Assembly: GCA_948567375.1 (NCBI GenBank)
Contig: OX419755.1
Location: 253,001-317,000, forward strand
DNA: 64,000 nt
Reading direction: 5' to 3'
Origin: Lunularia cruciata
Taxonomy: Eukaryota > Streptophyta > Marchantiopsida > Lunulariales > Lunulariaceae
Positions 20,690-30,896 of this stretch are shown here, in pieces. Each line of letters begins with the position of its first letter. The first letter of the stretch is position 1. Below the pieces are notes generated by a model that saw only the letters and a list, made by a program, of their open reading frames with translations, made no database searches and was not told the DNA's origin. A program made the position numbers and the translations under genes.

Positions 20690-21500
20690 GGACAATTTGT
20701 TGAGGTCATCCATTCTTGAGTGGACATTCAACAATATGATGTTCAAATTTGGCAACAATAAAAGCAACAACCATTTTGTCAAAAAATTTCTTTGTCTATG
20801 GTGCCAAATGGTCTCCATTAATGGCATCAATCTCCATTAGTGCTGGCTCCTCCATTTGTGTGTAGTGTGTGGCAAGTTCTGTGAAGGTCAAGGTCAAGAC
20901 CAAGTTGTTGCAACCAAGGAATCAAAGTGCCTAGCCAACTACATGGCTTCCTTTAAGATTTTAGGTCCCTGCATGGTCACTTCCAGTGTTTGATTTCAAG
21001 CCCCTCATAAATTTATCCAAAGCTTCACCTTCTAGTATATCTAGAATTTGCATTATGGTGTTCTAGAATTGGGTCATGTGGCTCCTCACAAAACCAATTT
21101 TCTTCAATTCTACCAATCTATCTTGTATGACTTGTAGAACATTTATAGTTTGAAATCTTCTAATTATTGTGCTCTTGAATTCTTCCCATGTTGAGATTGG
21201 CGTAACAAATTACTATTTAATTTGCTCCATTCAGAATCACCACTATAATTTTGCCACTCCATCCAATTGGCTTGAAGCTAAGAGAATCTATCTTAGTTCA
21301 TCTTGAAGCTTTGTAACTTCAAAATAAGGTTCACAATCAAACAAAGTTCTCCACTACAATTGGGAGATTCTTCCTTTCAAATACCTTGGGCTTTGGAAAT
21401 TTTATTTGCTCTTCTCCTTCTCAAAATGGTGCTCTCTTTACATGCTCTTGTCGTTGATGGTCTCTTTTTTCTAGCAATCATGTAAGGTGCTTAATTTGTT
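20690..21500 (-). pseudogene. Element G gag-like region
   Basis: A fragmentary region upstream of the protease. A split zinc knuckle is visible at about 20730-20800: CFYC in one frame, then KFEHHIVECP in another, which together give CX2CX4HX4C across a frameshift. No continuous frame remains. Confidence 0.4.
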
Positions 21501-21655
21501 GCTACATAACAATGATAACTTTGGGCATTGCTACCATAGTTACTACTCTATCACACTATATACAATTATCTAAGTTAACATGCAGGTGCAAGACGTCCAC
21601 CATTCTCTATAAGTTACAATCAGAAGTATCAAAGGTTCATTGAACAAGGTGATCA

Positions 21656-22679
21656 TGTAATCTTCCGAGGATAGGAGACCTGAAGAGAAACACTAAAAAA
21701 GAAACACATAGTTTCACACTCAACCTCCAAGGCCCAAAGGAGCATTGTAAAAGACCCAATACCAAGGAGAGAAATAGGAGAATGGAAGATTACATTAGGA
21801 CATTTGAATGAGAGAAACTCCGAATGCCTAGCATGAGATTTGGCTTTGGTATTTGTAGGGAGTATACAGGACCTTCGGAACCTTCTCAAGAAGCTTCCTT
21901 AAGCCACTTTCTTGGAGTGTAAGCCAAGTTAACCGGGAAGCTTCTCAAAAAAAAGAAGCTTTCTTCTAGAAGTCGCTTACTTAGCATGCAAGCTAAGCTA
22001 GTTGTAAACTTCTAGAAGCTACCTACTTGGGGTGCAAGCTATGATTGCCGGGAGCTTCCCAAGAAGCTTCTTAGATACTCTTGGAATATTCTAGGCTAAT
22101 TTGAGCTATTTGCTACTTTCTTAGCCCTAATTAACTTTGTCACTAAACTCCATATTGTATTATATAGCACCTTGATTGTATTATATAGCAAAAGGGACTT
22201 CTCTCAAGGGAAGCTCCAGCCTTGGATTAGATACATGGATTTGTGACATGGCAGTGATCTCTACCCTTAAATTAGTTGCATGCATGGGTGACATGTTGAT
22301 TATGATCCTATTTGGTTGGTCAAATTATATTTGACCAAAGGGAATCTTTAGGGAATCTTCTTATATGAATCTCCAAATTGCACAAGTGAGGTACCATTGG
22401 AAAGCTCTGAATGAGACACCTAAGGAGAAGGAAGACCAACCTTTCCTCTACTAAGAGGAGGGGGGAGTTGCACATTTTTGAGGTCTAATTCATCTATTTA
22501 GGCCCCAAAATTGGCTTTGTAGTTTCCAAGCTATTTTTGACACATGCACTATTAGCAAAAGTCCTCTTTTGGTGACACCTCTATCTCATCTACCTAGCAC
22601 ATCATATATATAACATCCTTCCAGATGTTACCAAGCTAATTTTCACCTCTAGCTAATATATCTAGCTATTGGTATTACA
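21656..22679 (-). repeat. Element G 5' LTR (element-D type), interrupted by repeat H
   Basis: Reverse-complement match to the D LTRs. The right end reads CTAGCTATTGGTATTACA (compare 44826-44850 reversed). The middle GGTCAAA...TTTGACCAAAGGGAATC (22315-22350) matches the D block around 44975. The left end TTTCACACTCAACCTCC (21704-21720) matches the D LTR end region. The match breaks at 21746-22165, where H is inserted. Confidence 0.75.
21746..22165 (+). mobile_element. Repeat H copy 1, inserted in the G LTR, TSD AGCAT/AGCAC
   Basis: Begins TGTAAAAGACCC and is flanked by AGCAT (21741-21745) and AGCAC (22166-22170), a 5-bp duplication with one mismatch. It matches H copy 2 (22820-23290). It contains alternating GAAGCTTC and TTCTAGAA palindromes in a loose tandem array of about 60-bp units. 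The size and TG start suggest a solo LTR or a small non-autonomous LTR element. Confidence 0.65.
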
Positions 22680-22819
22680 GATTGCATTTTGAAAATTCTA
22701 CCCAAAGTGTGAGATGATGAAACAACATAAAATGATGTTTGAGTAGTACATGGACACAAAGAGAAAATAAATTTGGTGGTCCATAAATTCCATCTATCCC
22801 ATTCCTATTCTCATACCAA

Positions 22820-23290
22820 TGTAAAAGACCAAAGAGAGAAATAGAAGAATGGAAGATCACATTGGGACTCTTGAATGAAGGAAACTTTGAATGCCTAGTA
22901 TGAGCTTGGACTTTGATATTTATATGGAACATAAAAGGCTCTTGAGAAGCTTCTCAAGAAGCTTTCTAAAAGTTGTCTTCTTAGAGTGCAAGCTAAGCTA
23001 ACAGGGAAAATTCTCAAGAAGCTTCCTTCTAGAAACCGTGTACTTGGTGTGCAAGCTAAACTAGTCAAGAAGCTTCTTTCTAGAATCCATCTACTTGGCA
23101 TGTAAGCTAAGCTAGCCAAGAAGCTCCCCAAGAAGCTTCCTCCTAGAAGTCACCACTTGATATACATATTACCCAATACTTGGAAGGTACTAAGTAGCTT
23201 CTAGAATATTTGTATAATTCTTGGCTAATTTGGTCTATTTGCTACTTTGTTAGTCTCAACTAACTTGTTTGTAAACTCCATATTGTTACA
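22820..23290 (+). repeat. Repeat H copy 2
   Basis: TGTAAAAGACC...CATATTGTTACA, similar to H copy 1 along its length, including AATGGAAGATCACATTGGGA-type blocks. Repeated GAAGCTTC, TTCTAGAA and CAAGCTAAGCTA units occur at 22936-23150. No clear target duplication was found, so it could be one LTR of a larger element or an older insertion. Confidence 0.6.
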
Positions 23291-24369
23291 AATTTGGTGA
23301 GGGTTTGGAAGCAAGTTGGTTTTGGTTCCTTTCTTGTTGAGACCATTACCTCCAACAACCGATACCAAAACAACATGGTGACTGATTTCCTTAGGGCTAG
23401 TTTGTGATTAAGGGATCTAAGATGAGTGTATCAAGATTATAGCGGTAACAAGGTGATGATGAGGTAAATTAAAGATAAAATAAGCAAAAAAAATTCCTTC
23501 TACACTCTATTGAGGGTTAACTCCCTTGGTTGCCCTAATTAGGATTGCAACACCTTTGACCACTTGACTCCCAACTTCATCTTGTAGACTAGAGAGTTAA
23601 GATGTCAAAGTGTAGAGCATTGTACTCTTTAGGTCTTCCTCCTCTCCTCCAACTTCTAGAAGGATGCACTTCATTTACAAATGACTTACATATTCTTAGA
23701 GTGCTATTATGGTACTAGGACTTTGTTACACACTTTCTAGATATCACTTTTGTAGAGGATATCCTTCATATAGAGGACATTATTTTCCTAGGGGATCCAT
23801 AGATGACATTTTGTATGCTCTCCTTTAGTATTGCTTCTCAAATGACCTACCTACTTCTCACGGTTCTTCCTTGTATGATCTTCATATCATGTTCAACAGC
23901 TTTTGATAAGAGGATTACAAGAGTCTTTAATGATGTAATTGGACTAAGGACTTTTGAGTGTGTAATAGATGACTTGGGGGTTTAATAGATAGCACTACCA
24001 TTTTATATGGAGGTGTATGCATACTTTTGATAGAATAGATGACACTTGTAGTATTTTGGTGTAGTTGTACACTCTTTACACCTTTGCCTTCTTCTCATTT
24101 TGGGCTAATCTTGGAAACGTATATTTTAGAAGTGAAGAAGGGATCCATTTCTCTTGATGTACTATTATGGTAGATGAGAGAATAGATTGTCTCCTAGGCA
24201 TGATATGATCTCCTATCCTTTGTCTCTTACCTTCCAATTGGACTTGAGGTTTATAGTTTTCTTTAATGGATCAATAATTTTAGAAAGCTCTACAATCTCT
24301 TCTAGTTGACCTATCTATTCCTTGTGTTATGAGTGCACATCTTTTCCCTTACTCTAGCAAAGATGAGGC
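23291..24369. other. Unassigned stretch without recognisable genes
   Basis: About 1.1 kb with only short open frames, many stops, and no protein motif I recognise on either strand. It may be degraded interior of the H-related element. Confidence 0.5.
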
Positions 24370-24850
24370 TCTTGAATCTTAGCTTAACCTTGTATTAGGA
24401 CATTCTGATTTACATAAACTATTTTCTCTATGTGATGATGTTTTGCTTAGGTTTGGTCCACTTGTATGTTATGGTTATGGATCCCACTTACCATGTGGTT
24501 TTGAAGGGGGTGATTACCTATCTTCTTGGATGGTCCATGAGCAGAGCTGCAATAGCAAATGCCTCCAAGTTTAAGGGTGTGTAGTGAAGTCAAGTTTTTG
24601 CTCCTTTAGCCTTGGAGTTATATGGAGCTATGGATATGTATCCGTCCTATTTATTCAAGATTGCATGAGAGCTTACACTAGAGGTTTTTCATTTTCTGAT
24701 ATTATAGTTTACTTAACTAGCAGTTGTCCTTTGTAGAGAGAGAGTTTTCACTTTCCTATATTGTAGTTTACTTAAACAGCCTCTGTCTATTGCTCTACAA
24801 AGTGCAATGATTTGTGCAATCCTGAGGAGGGCAATCACACGAGGTGGTAT
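24370..24850 (+). pseudogene. Possible LINE-like ORF2 C-terminal relic
   Basis: Fragments in changing frames read GGDYLSSW, RAAIANASKFKGV, FAPLALELYGAMDMYPS and QSAMICAILRRAI. This spacing (Ala-rich helix, PLALE-YG, aromatic-rich helix, LQ-ILRRA) recalls the region downstream of RT in LINE-type elements of early plants. The attribution is from memory and weak. Confidence 0.25.
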
Positions 24851-25150
24851 TTCTTAGGAAGTTCCACTTTTAAGTTTTACATAAGAGCTGTTGACTTATA
24901 TAACTATAAAATTGTAAATACTGTAATACAGAATTCTTCTTCTCAATATTATTGGGTTTTAATCCAACTGTACCTATCAGATTTCAAGAATTTTCCTGTT
25001 TTCGCTCCATTTTATCTGTTAGGTTTTGTCCTTCTTCGGCTTCAAGGGTCATCCTATACTTCTTATTATACCATGTGTGCTTCGGGTACATTTAAGTCAT
25101 TTAGTTTTGGGATAAACTTAAGTCTTTCTGTCAACTTGAGGTGCCGTTAA

Positions 25151-26737
25151 AATCCGAAAGCCACAGTTGGGTACAGCGTCCATATGTGGGAACGGGTATG
25201 ACGTTTGCTGCTTAGGTGGAACTTTAAAACGTCAGAATACAGGTGCCGCACGCTTTACCAACAGGAGAGAAAGAGCCGCGCACCATATTACGGGCTTTGC
25301 GGTCTCAATCCAACCAGTGGCTGCTTGAGACAGGGACATCCATTTATTAATATTGATTTGGGCCTCAAGATCCTGGGCTAGTGAAATCCCGTGCAAACCG
25401 GCTCTATATGCAGGTGCTAAGATGCCAGAAAATGAATGTGGAGCCCACTTCCAAGAGGTGCTCGCTCCTTGTTTGTGTTCAGTGAGGAAAGTGCAAGGCG
25501 TTAGCAAGATGAAGAACCTCTTCTGACTTGAGCTAACTCGCTCGACCAAACGATTCCTTGTCCTTCAAAGCACGTCGCGGGTTAGAACTAGAGGATGAAG
25601 GTATGCAATACTTATGTGAGTGATGGAGGGGAAGAGTAATGACCGGAGGTCGAGTGATGAAGTTTGCATGTCGTAGTTTCTTTCCCGAAAGGAAGAACCC
25701 TTGGGCATCATTCTGAAGTTTTGTGACTGTTATGGTCCGTTCATCACTTTTTAGTTCGACTTGCTTTAGTTGCAGGTGTTTCTAGACTATCTGCGACAAG
25801 CCTATGTGATCTACACCCCGCTTGCAGCTTCGTCCTGAACCAGACGTCAATGCAGAGAAGTTGAGGATTTAATTCATTCTCATTAGAGGAAAGTTTTATG
25901 CTGCCCGCCCTGAATTTAGTACGCAGTTGGAAAGCTTAACATCCTCTCTCTTCATCCAGAAGCGAATGGCTACTTCTGCTGGATTCCTTCTCGTGACAGG
26001 TTCTGTCCACTTATCTTCATCAGCTTGTAAGTGAAACAACGCACCCATGTGGTTCGAAAAAAAGAACATGTGAAACCAGGAAAGGAGATACTTCAGGAGA
26101 TTGTTTTTTCAACTTAGTTGTACCACCGCAGAACGTTGAAAACAGAAAGTTGATCTGCAAATTCTCAAGCTGATGTGAGATTGAGAATCTGCAGCAATCG
26201 TTAGGGCACACCTTACGAACTTGAAGGCGAAGCAGATTATACACTCAAGTGTGGGTATTGAGCCGGGACCATTGTTAGCTCGCGAATTGATTTACACCAC
26301 GCCGAGGGAGATTCCTTGAGCCAGAGAAATCACGTTTTAGTTCAAGATAATACGAGGACTGGGTATAGAAGCTCACTGCGGTTGGTCAAACATCCGTCTG
26401 TTAGCATGCTAGTTTGTCACCTTGGCTTGGGCATGATATAATAATCTCAGCCTAATGCTGGTCCGGAAGCGTATACACCTTTCGGGAGAATAGCAAAGAT
26501 AGGAAACCAAAGTTTTTCTAAGTTGGAGAAGGAGAATAGTCTTCAGGTCTATATAGCATGAATCTTTCCAGCACAAACGTTTTCATGTGACAGAAGAGGA
26601 AATCGTATATCATTCGATTCTGGAAGGAAGTCGTCAGCGGACAGGAGCTTCTTCAGGTCGCAGAGACCTGTGACAAGAGCAGTGCAGCGCGTTCGGGGAG
26701 ATTTAGTATACCGGGTCAGTGACCCATCACAGATATC
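25151..26737. other. 5' flank of the PAF-AH gene, no confirmed gene
   Basis: About 1.6 kb between the TE-rich left side and the host start codon. One minus-strand open frame (25232-25549, 105 codons, ending in a hydrophobic stretch WCAALSLLLV) has no recognisable family. The region presumably contains the promoter and 5' UTR of the downstream gene, but no TATA element could be assigned with confidence. Confidence 0.4.
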
Positions 26738-29700
26738 ATGGGCCTTCCAAAGCCTTTGGGAGAGTACACTGTAGGCTTCGGAGATTTCGACCTACGAAGA
26801 ATCGACGACAAGCCCCTGTCGGAAGTCCCCAGCTGCCCTCCATTTCGTGTGTTCTATCCTACCAACGTCAAACAACCAACTGTTTGGCGAAATCGGTGCT
26901 CGCGTGCTTGGCTTCCGGAGTTTTCTTACACGTGGGGTTACTGCTGTACGGCGCTGAAGCCCTCCACATATTTCCATCGCGTGCTCCTCTGGGTCATCGC
27001 CAGTATGTGCGCTCCTCTCCTCTGTTTGCTCACATTTTTACGCGGGTTTCGCTACTCAGGAACCACACTTGCTTCTCAGCTAGCTGCATACAGTTTTCTT
27101 TCTCCAATTTCTTGACCTACCAGAACTTCTGGGGCCTTTCTTCACCAGCTAAATGAGACAGGGATGTTGGTAGTAATGTAGGCTGTTTTTGGTCACGCGG
27201 AAGAAGTATGTCGTTTGTTCCTGATGCTGTTGCACGTCGTAGTGTCACCGTAGACATTATTGCATTTGGGTCTGTCTTCAACCCTTCCACACTAATATCT
27301 GTATTCCATGATTCATTACGTCGAGCGTGGTAGTAACCCACGTACAATCGTGAGCCTACTAGATGTTTCTGTTGGCTTCCGTTCTCTTTCTTTTGAACTC
27401 TATCTGTGTTCAATCAAGAAGTTCTCAAATTGTGAATTGCCAGTTCAGAAATTTCATTCCAGGTCGACGTTAAGAATCTGACCGATGCGCGTAGCTTGCA
27501 TCAATATCATTGAAGGGTAAATTGGTCAGATTGTCGATATTTGATATAATCTGCTTTCAACAATGTCCGACCAAGGGAGAAAAAACAGGAAATGGTTGTG
27601 AGACAGCATCCCCAACCTTACTGGGGTTTTACTGACGTGAGCGGTGTCGTTTAAGACTTTGTTGAACTCTATCGGCCAAGTTCTCTTTTACTTTAGACGT
27701 GAAGTCTAGCACGGATTCATGAGCTTGAAAGGAACGGACTGCCCTTATCGGGGAAGGTCGAGATGCAGGGCCTGGCAAATTCTGATATTCTGATATTGAT
27801 AAGTGAACTTCTAGCCTCAAGTTCGGAAAGTAGGTGTCTACTCAGTGGGAACGGTCAGTAAATGGCCTGAAGTTTCAGATGTTTTCACGTCCTGGATGAT
27901 TTTAAACTCCATTCATCTAGTCGTTGCTGGTTTCCGCGTACAGGCGTCATTCATGTCATCGTTTGGCCGTGGTCAACAATCCATGCGCGAGTAGGTGCTC
28001 CACTTCTTCCACCTCCAGGAGAGCATGAGGAAGACTCTTTTCTCCCTGTGGTTATATTTTCACACGGTTTGTGGTCTTGCCGAACAACATACAGCGCGTT
28101 CTGCTGCGATTTGGCCTCACATGGCTATGGTAAAAGGTCCTCGCACTTTCTACATTGGATGGTTTAGTTTATCACAGTTTTTACCATCCACTTCAGGTAC
28201 TGGGTTGAATATTAATAACTTATCGGGGCAGAAAGCAAACTCTCCTTCATTCCCTGATTGTCTTTTAATCTAGTTCTAGCATGCTGACTTTGGACTTTTA
28301 CTGTTTGACAGTTGTCGTGGCTGTGGAACATCTGGATGGTTCTGCACAAATGGCAACATATACGGACTTTCAAGGGAGAAAGAAATACTTGGCTCACGCT
28401 CATATAGGTGAATCTTTGGAAAAGATCTCCCTTGATGAACGTGCTAAACAACTCAAGCAGGTGAGGAGACGTCTGCCCGGTGATTGCTTGAGACGATGTA
28501 AATTGGCTCTTTTGACCGTTGACAGAATCCTACGTGTATTACAATATTTTCAACTTCTAGCTGACAGTTCTAAATGAGGTCTAGAAAAATGTTGACAGGA
28601 GAAGGGAAGAGCATATCTTGCCGCTACTCTTCTGACTCAGTATATTAAACTGAACATCCACTCATGTTTTTAAGGAAGACAGAGAGATTACTAGCTGTTT
28701 CCTTTCTCCACAGGAACGAGCTCTTAAGGGCACGGATAGCGCTAGTCCTTGAATACATCACGCTAGATAGTATGCTAGAAACGAGGTCAGTGTGTTGTTG
28801 TGTTTGCCAGATTGTTGCCGTTTTCTTTATCACGACAAAGATGGTTCTTACATCTAGAATACGAGAACATGGATATGTCCTTGCAGAGAGCATTGGAAAT
28901 TCAAAAAGTAGTAGATATTTTGGAGAACCTTCAAGAAGGACTTCTCACTCAAGGCTCGAACACAGTTACTGGCAATGCAAAGCTGGACGTGACATGCTTG
29001 CTACATAGGCTAGACCTGAATCACTTGGCTGTTGCTGGTCATTCTTTTGGTGGAGCAACTGCTGTGGTTGCAGCTGGCTTAGACAATCGATTCAAATGCT
29101 GCATGGGTATGGATGTGTGGTGGGAACCAACTGAAAAGGTATGGTGTCTCCAGAGGTAGCAAGATCAGTCAACAGAAACACGAGTCCTCCATCCTTATAA
29201 TGGTTTTGTTAGGAAAACACCACACTCACATACAAATTAGATGTCCCGATATGAAATCTGTCATCCTGTAGGTGTATGCTTCCCAACATCTCCGAACTTA
29301 TAGTGAGCCACCGATAATATTCTGGAGATCCCTTCAGAGTGAAGAAGTAAGGACCCTGTCTAATTTCGTCTGTGCGGTAATAGATCTCATGTTTGCCAGC
29401 TTGTCCTAACTTGAGACATTATATGTACAACGGTTATTGTTGAAATTGACCTTTTGTTTATGTAATTGTTTCTATATATCGTATTCTAGTCCGAATCAGT
29501 TTGTGAACCTGACTTGAGTTTCTTCATAGTCTGTGAGGTCAAGTAGCAAGGGTTTATTTCACGACAGGTAAGTAATGCATACCTGAACGCGAGTCAGTTA
29601 TTACTCCATATGTCAAGGAGCTACCCGTTACCCTAGACCCTTGAAGTCGAAGATCAGGGTTTCTCGTCTCTCTGCCCGAGTGATTCTCATATGATAGAAC

Positions 29701-30896
29701 TCTTTGCGTCTCTGTAACTACTCCTTCCTTGAGATAGTGTAGGTCAGAGAACTGGGTGGCTGTACTTAGTACAAGGTTATATTAACAGCATCTATTGATT
29801 ATTTGGATTTGTAGGTGAGTTTTGAGAAAACTGCGGGACGGGTGCCCATGCTTCTCCTCAATACAGAGAAATTTGATTGGAAAGCTCTGCGTGATGCTCG
29901 TCTGGTTTTCCTCAACGGAAGAGTTGCAGCGAGCAGTGAAGAAGAGCCTCTAGTGACAGACGTTTACACTATCAAGGTAAGCCGGTGATTTGTTTCTCGG
30001 CAAGAGGAAAACAAGTAAACGTAGGTGATCTATCTAGGCTTGAGCAAGGATAATTGCAGTTTATTGTCTTCGAAAATTTTAAGCTACAAAATCTAGACTC
30101 TTAGTTTGTCCTTCCGCTGTCGCATTTCATGTCCTCGTGCACCAACCTACAATATTTTAACTTAATGCAGGGAACAGTGCACCAAGATCAGTCAGATTTT
30201 CCTCTCATCTTCAAGTCTACGGCCAAGAGAATGGGGTAGGTTGTCGATTACACTTCTGAAACGTCTCTTCGCTCCCCTTGGAAAGCCTTTAAATTTGCCG
30301 AAGCTCAATTTCGCCTCACTTATATCTAAATGGCTTGTCGTAAGGAGCTGTTCGGTGCTACTGAGGTATCGCACTTCCGTGACGTCATGGCATTGCTTAA
30401 CTTGCTTACGACTTGCTTACGACTTGCTTACGACTTGCTTACGACTTGCTTAACTAGCTTACGACTGGAACATATGTCTGACATCAGTGTGCTATGCCTT
30501 CAGCACATGACCGGTGAGCGTGTCCTTTTCGGTTTGTCAGCACAAAAAGCATGTGTACTAACAGTTGTTTTGCTGTTCTTTTGTAGATTTACTGGTGACT
30601 TGGAGCCGCTACTCGCTAAAAATATTAACAACAGACTCTGCCTAGAGTTTCTACAGAAGCATTTACTTTCCGCTGGTGAGGTGCCTTTGATCCCATGAAG
30701 TCACCTGCAGAAAGGGTTTAAGCAAATTATCAGGACCAAGATAGTTCAAGATCGAGCTGATTCCATATGTACTTCGGATCTTAATGTTCTGTACGTGCTG
30801 TTTCTTTTTGCAGGAACTGTGATTCCACATCCAGTCACCAGTGTGCCAGAAGACGAGAAGCATCTGCTGAAAGGCAGCGTACAACCAACTCATTAG
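26738..30896 (+). CDS. PAF acetylhydrolase family protein (group VII phospholipase A2-like), 9 exons
   Basis: Proposed exons: 26738-27002, 27995-28129, 28312-28460, 28721-28785, 28841-29138, 29815-29976, 30171-30235, 30587-30675, 30814-30896. All junctions are GT-AG, phases agree, and the sum is 1,311 nt, giving 436 residues, the usual family size. The N terminus LPKPLGEYTVGFGDFDL...FRVFYPT is typical. PVVIFSHGLWSCRTTYSAF and VVVAVEHLDGSA frame the oxyanion region. GHSFGG (29036-29053) is the GxSxG nucleophile elbow, MGMDVWW supplies the catalytic Asp position, and GTVHQDQSDF the His. These enzymes are serine-dependent alpha/beta hydrolases that release acetyl or short oxidised acyl chains from sn-2 of phospholipids. 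Exon 1-2 joining is the least certain, because a small extra exon could lie in the 992-bp first intron. This is the only clear host gene. Confidence 0.88.
30394..30466 (+). repeat. 11-bp minisatellite in intron 7 of the PAF-AH gene
   Basis: Tandem copies of TTGCTTACGAC, with four perfect units and shortened or altered units (TTGCTTAAC, TAGCTTACGAC) at the edges. It lies between exons 7 and 8. Confidence 0.9.

Larger units (their letters stand above)
18071..22679 (-). mobile_element. Element G: chromovirus-like Gypsy, cut in its integrase by element B
   Basis: On the minus strand, from right: a 5' LTR of the element-D type (21656-22679, split by repeat H), a gag-like region, protease, RT, RNase H and the first half of integrase. 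The integrase stops exactly where B's LTR ends (18070), at the HHGMP motif, so B inserted into G. The remaining integrase lies beyond the window on the far side of B. G is heavily decayed and is the oldest layer of the left-hand nest. Confidence 0.75.

Noticed and set aside
22895-23131. Minus-strand frame with repeated SLACTP/RFLEGSFL units
   Set aside because: The repeats are the DNA-level tandem units of repeat H; no coding signature.
25232-25549. 105-codon minus-strand frame upstream of the PAF-AH gene
   Set aside because: No family recognised and no supporting splice or promoter context; kept only as part of the flank.
26719-27156. Overlapping 145-codon frame at the PAF-AH first exon
   Set aside because: Different phase from the family-matching frame that starts at 26738; it is a shadow.
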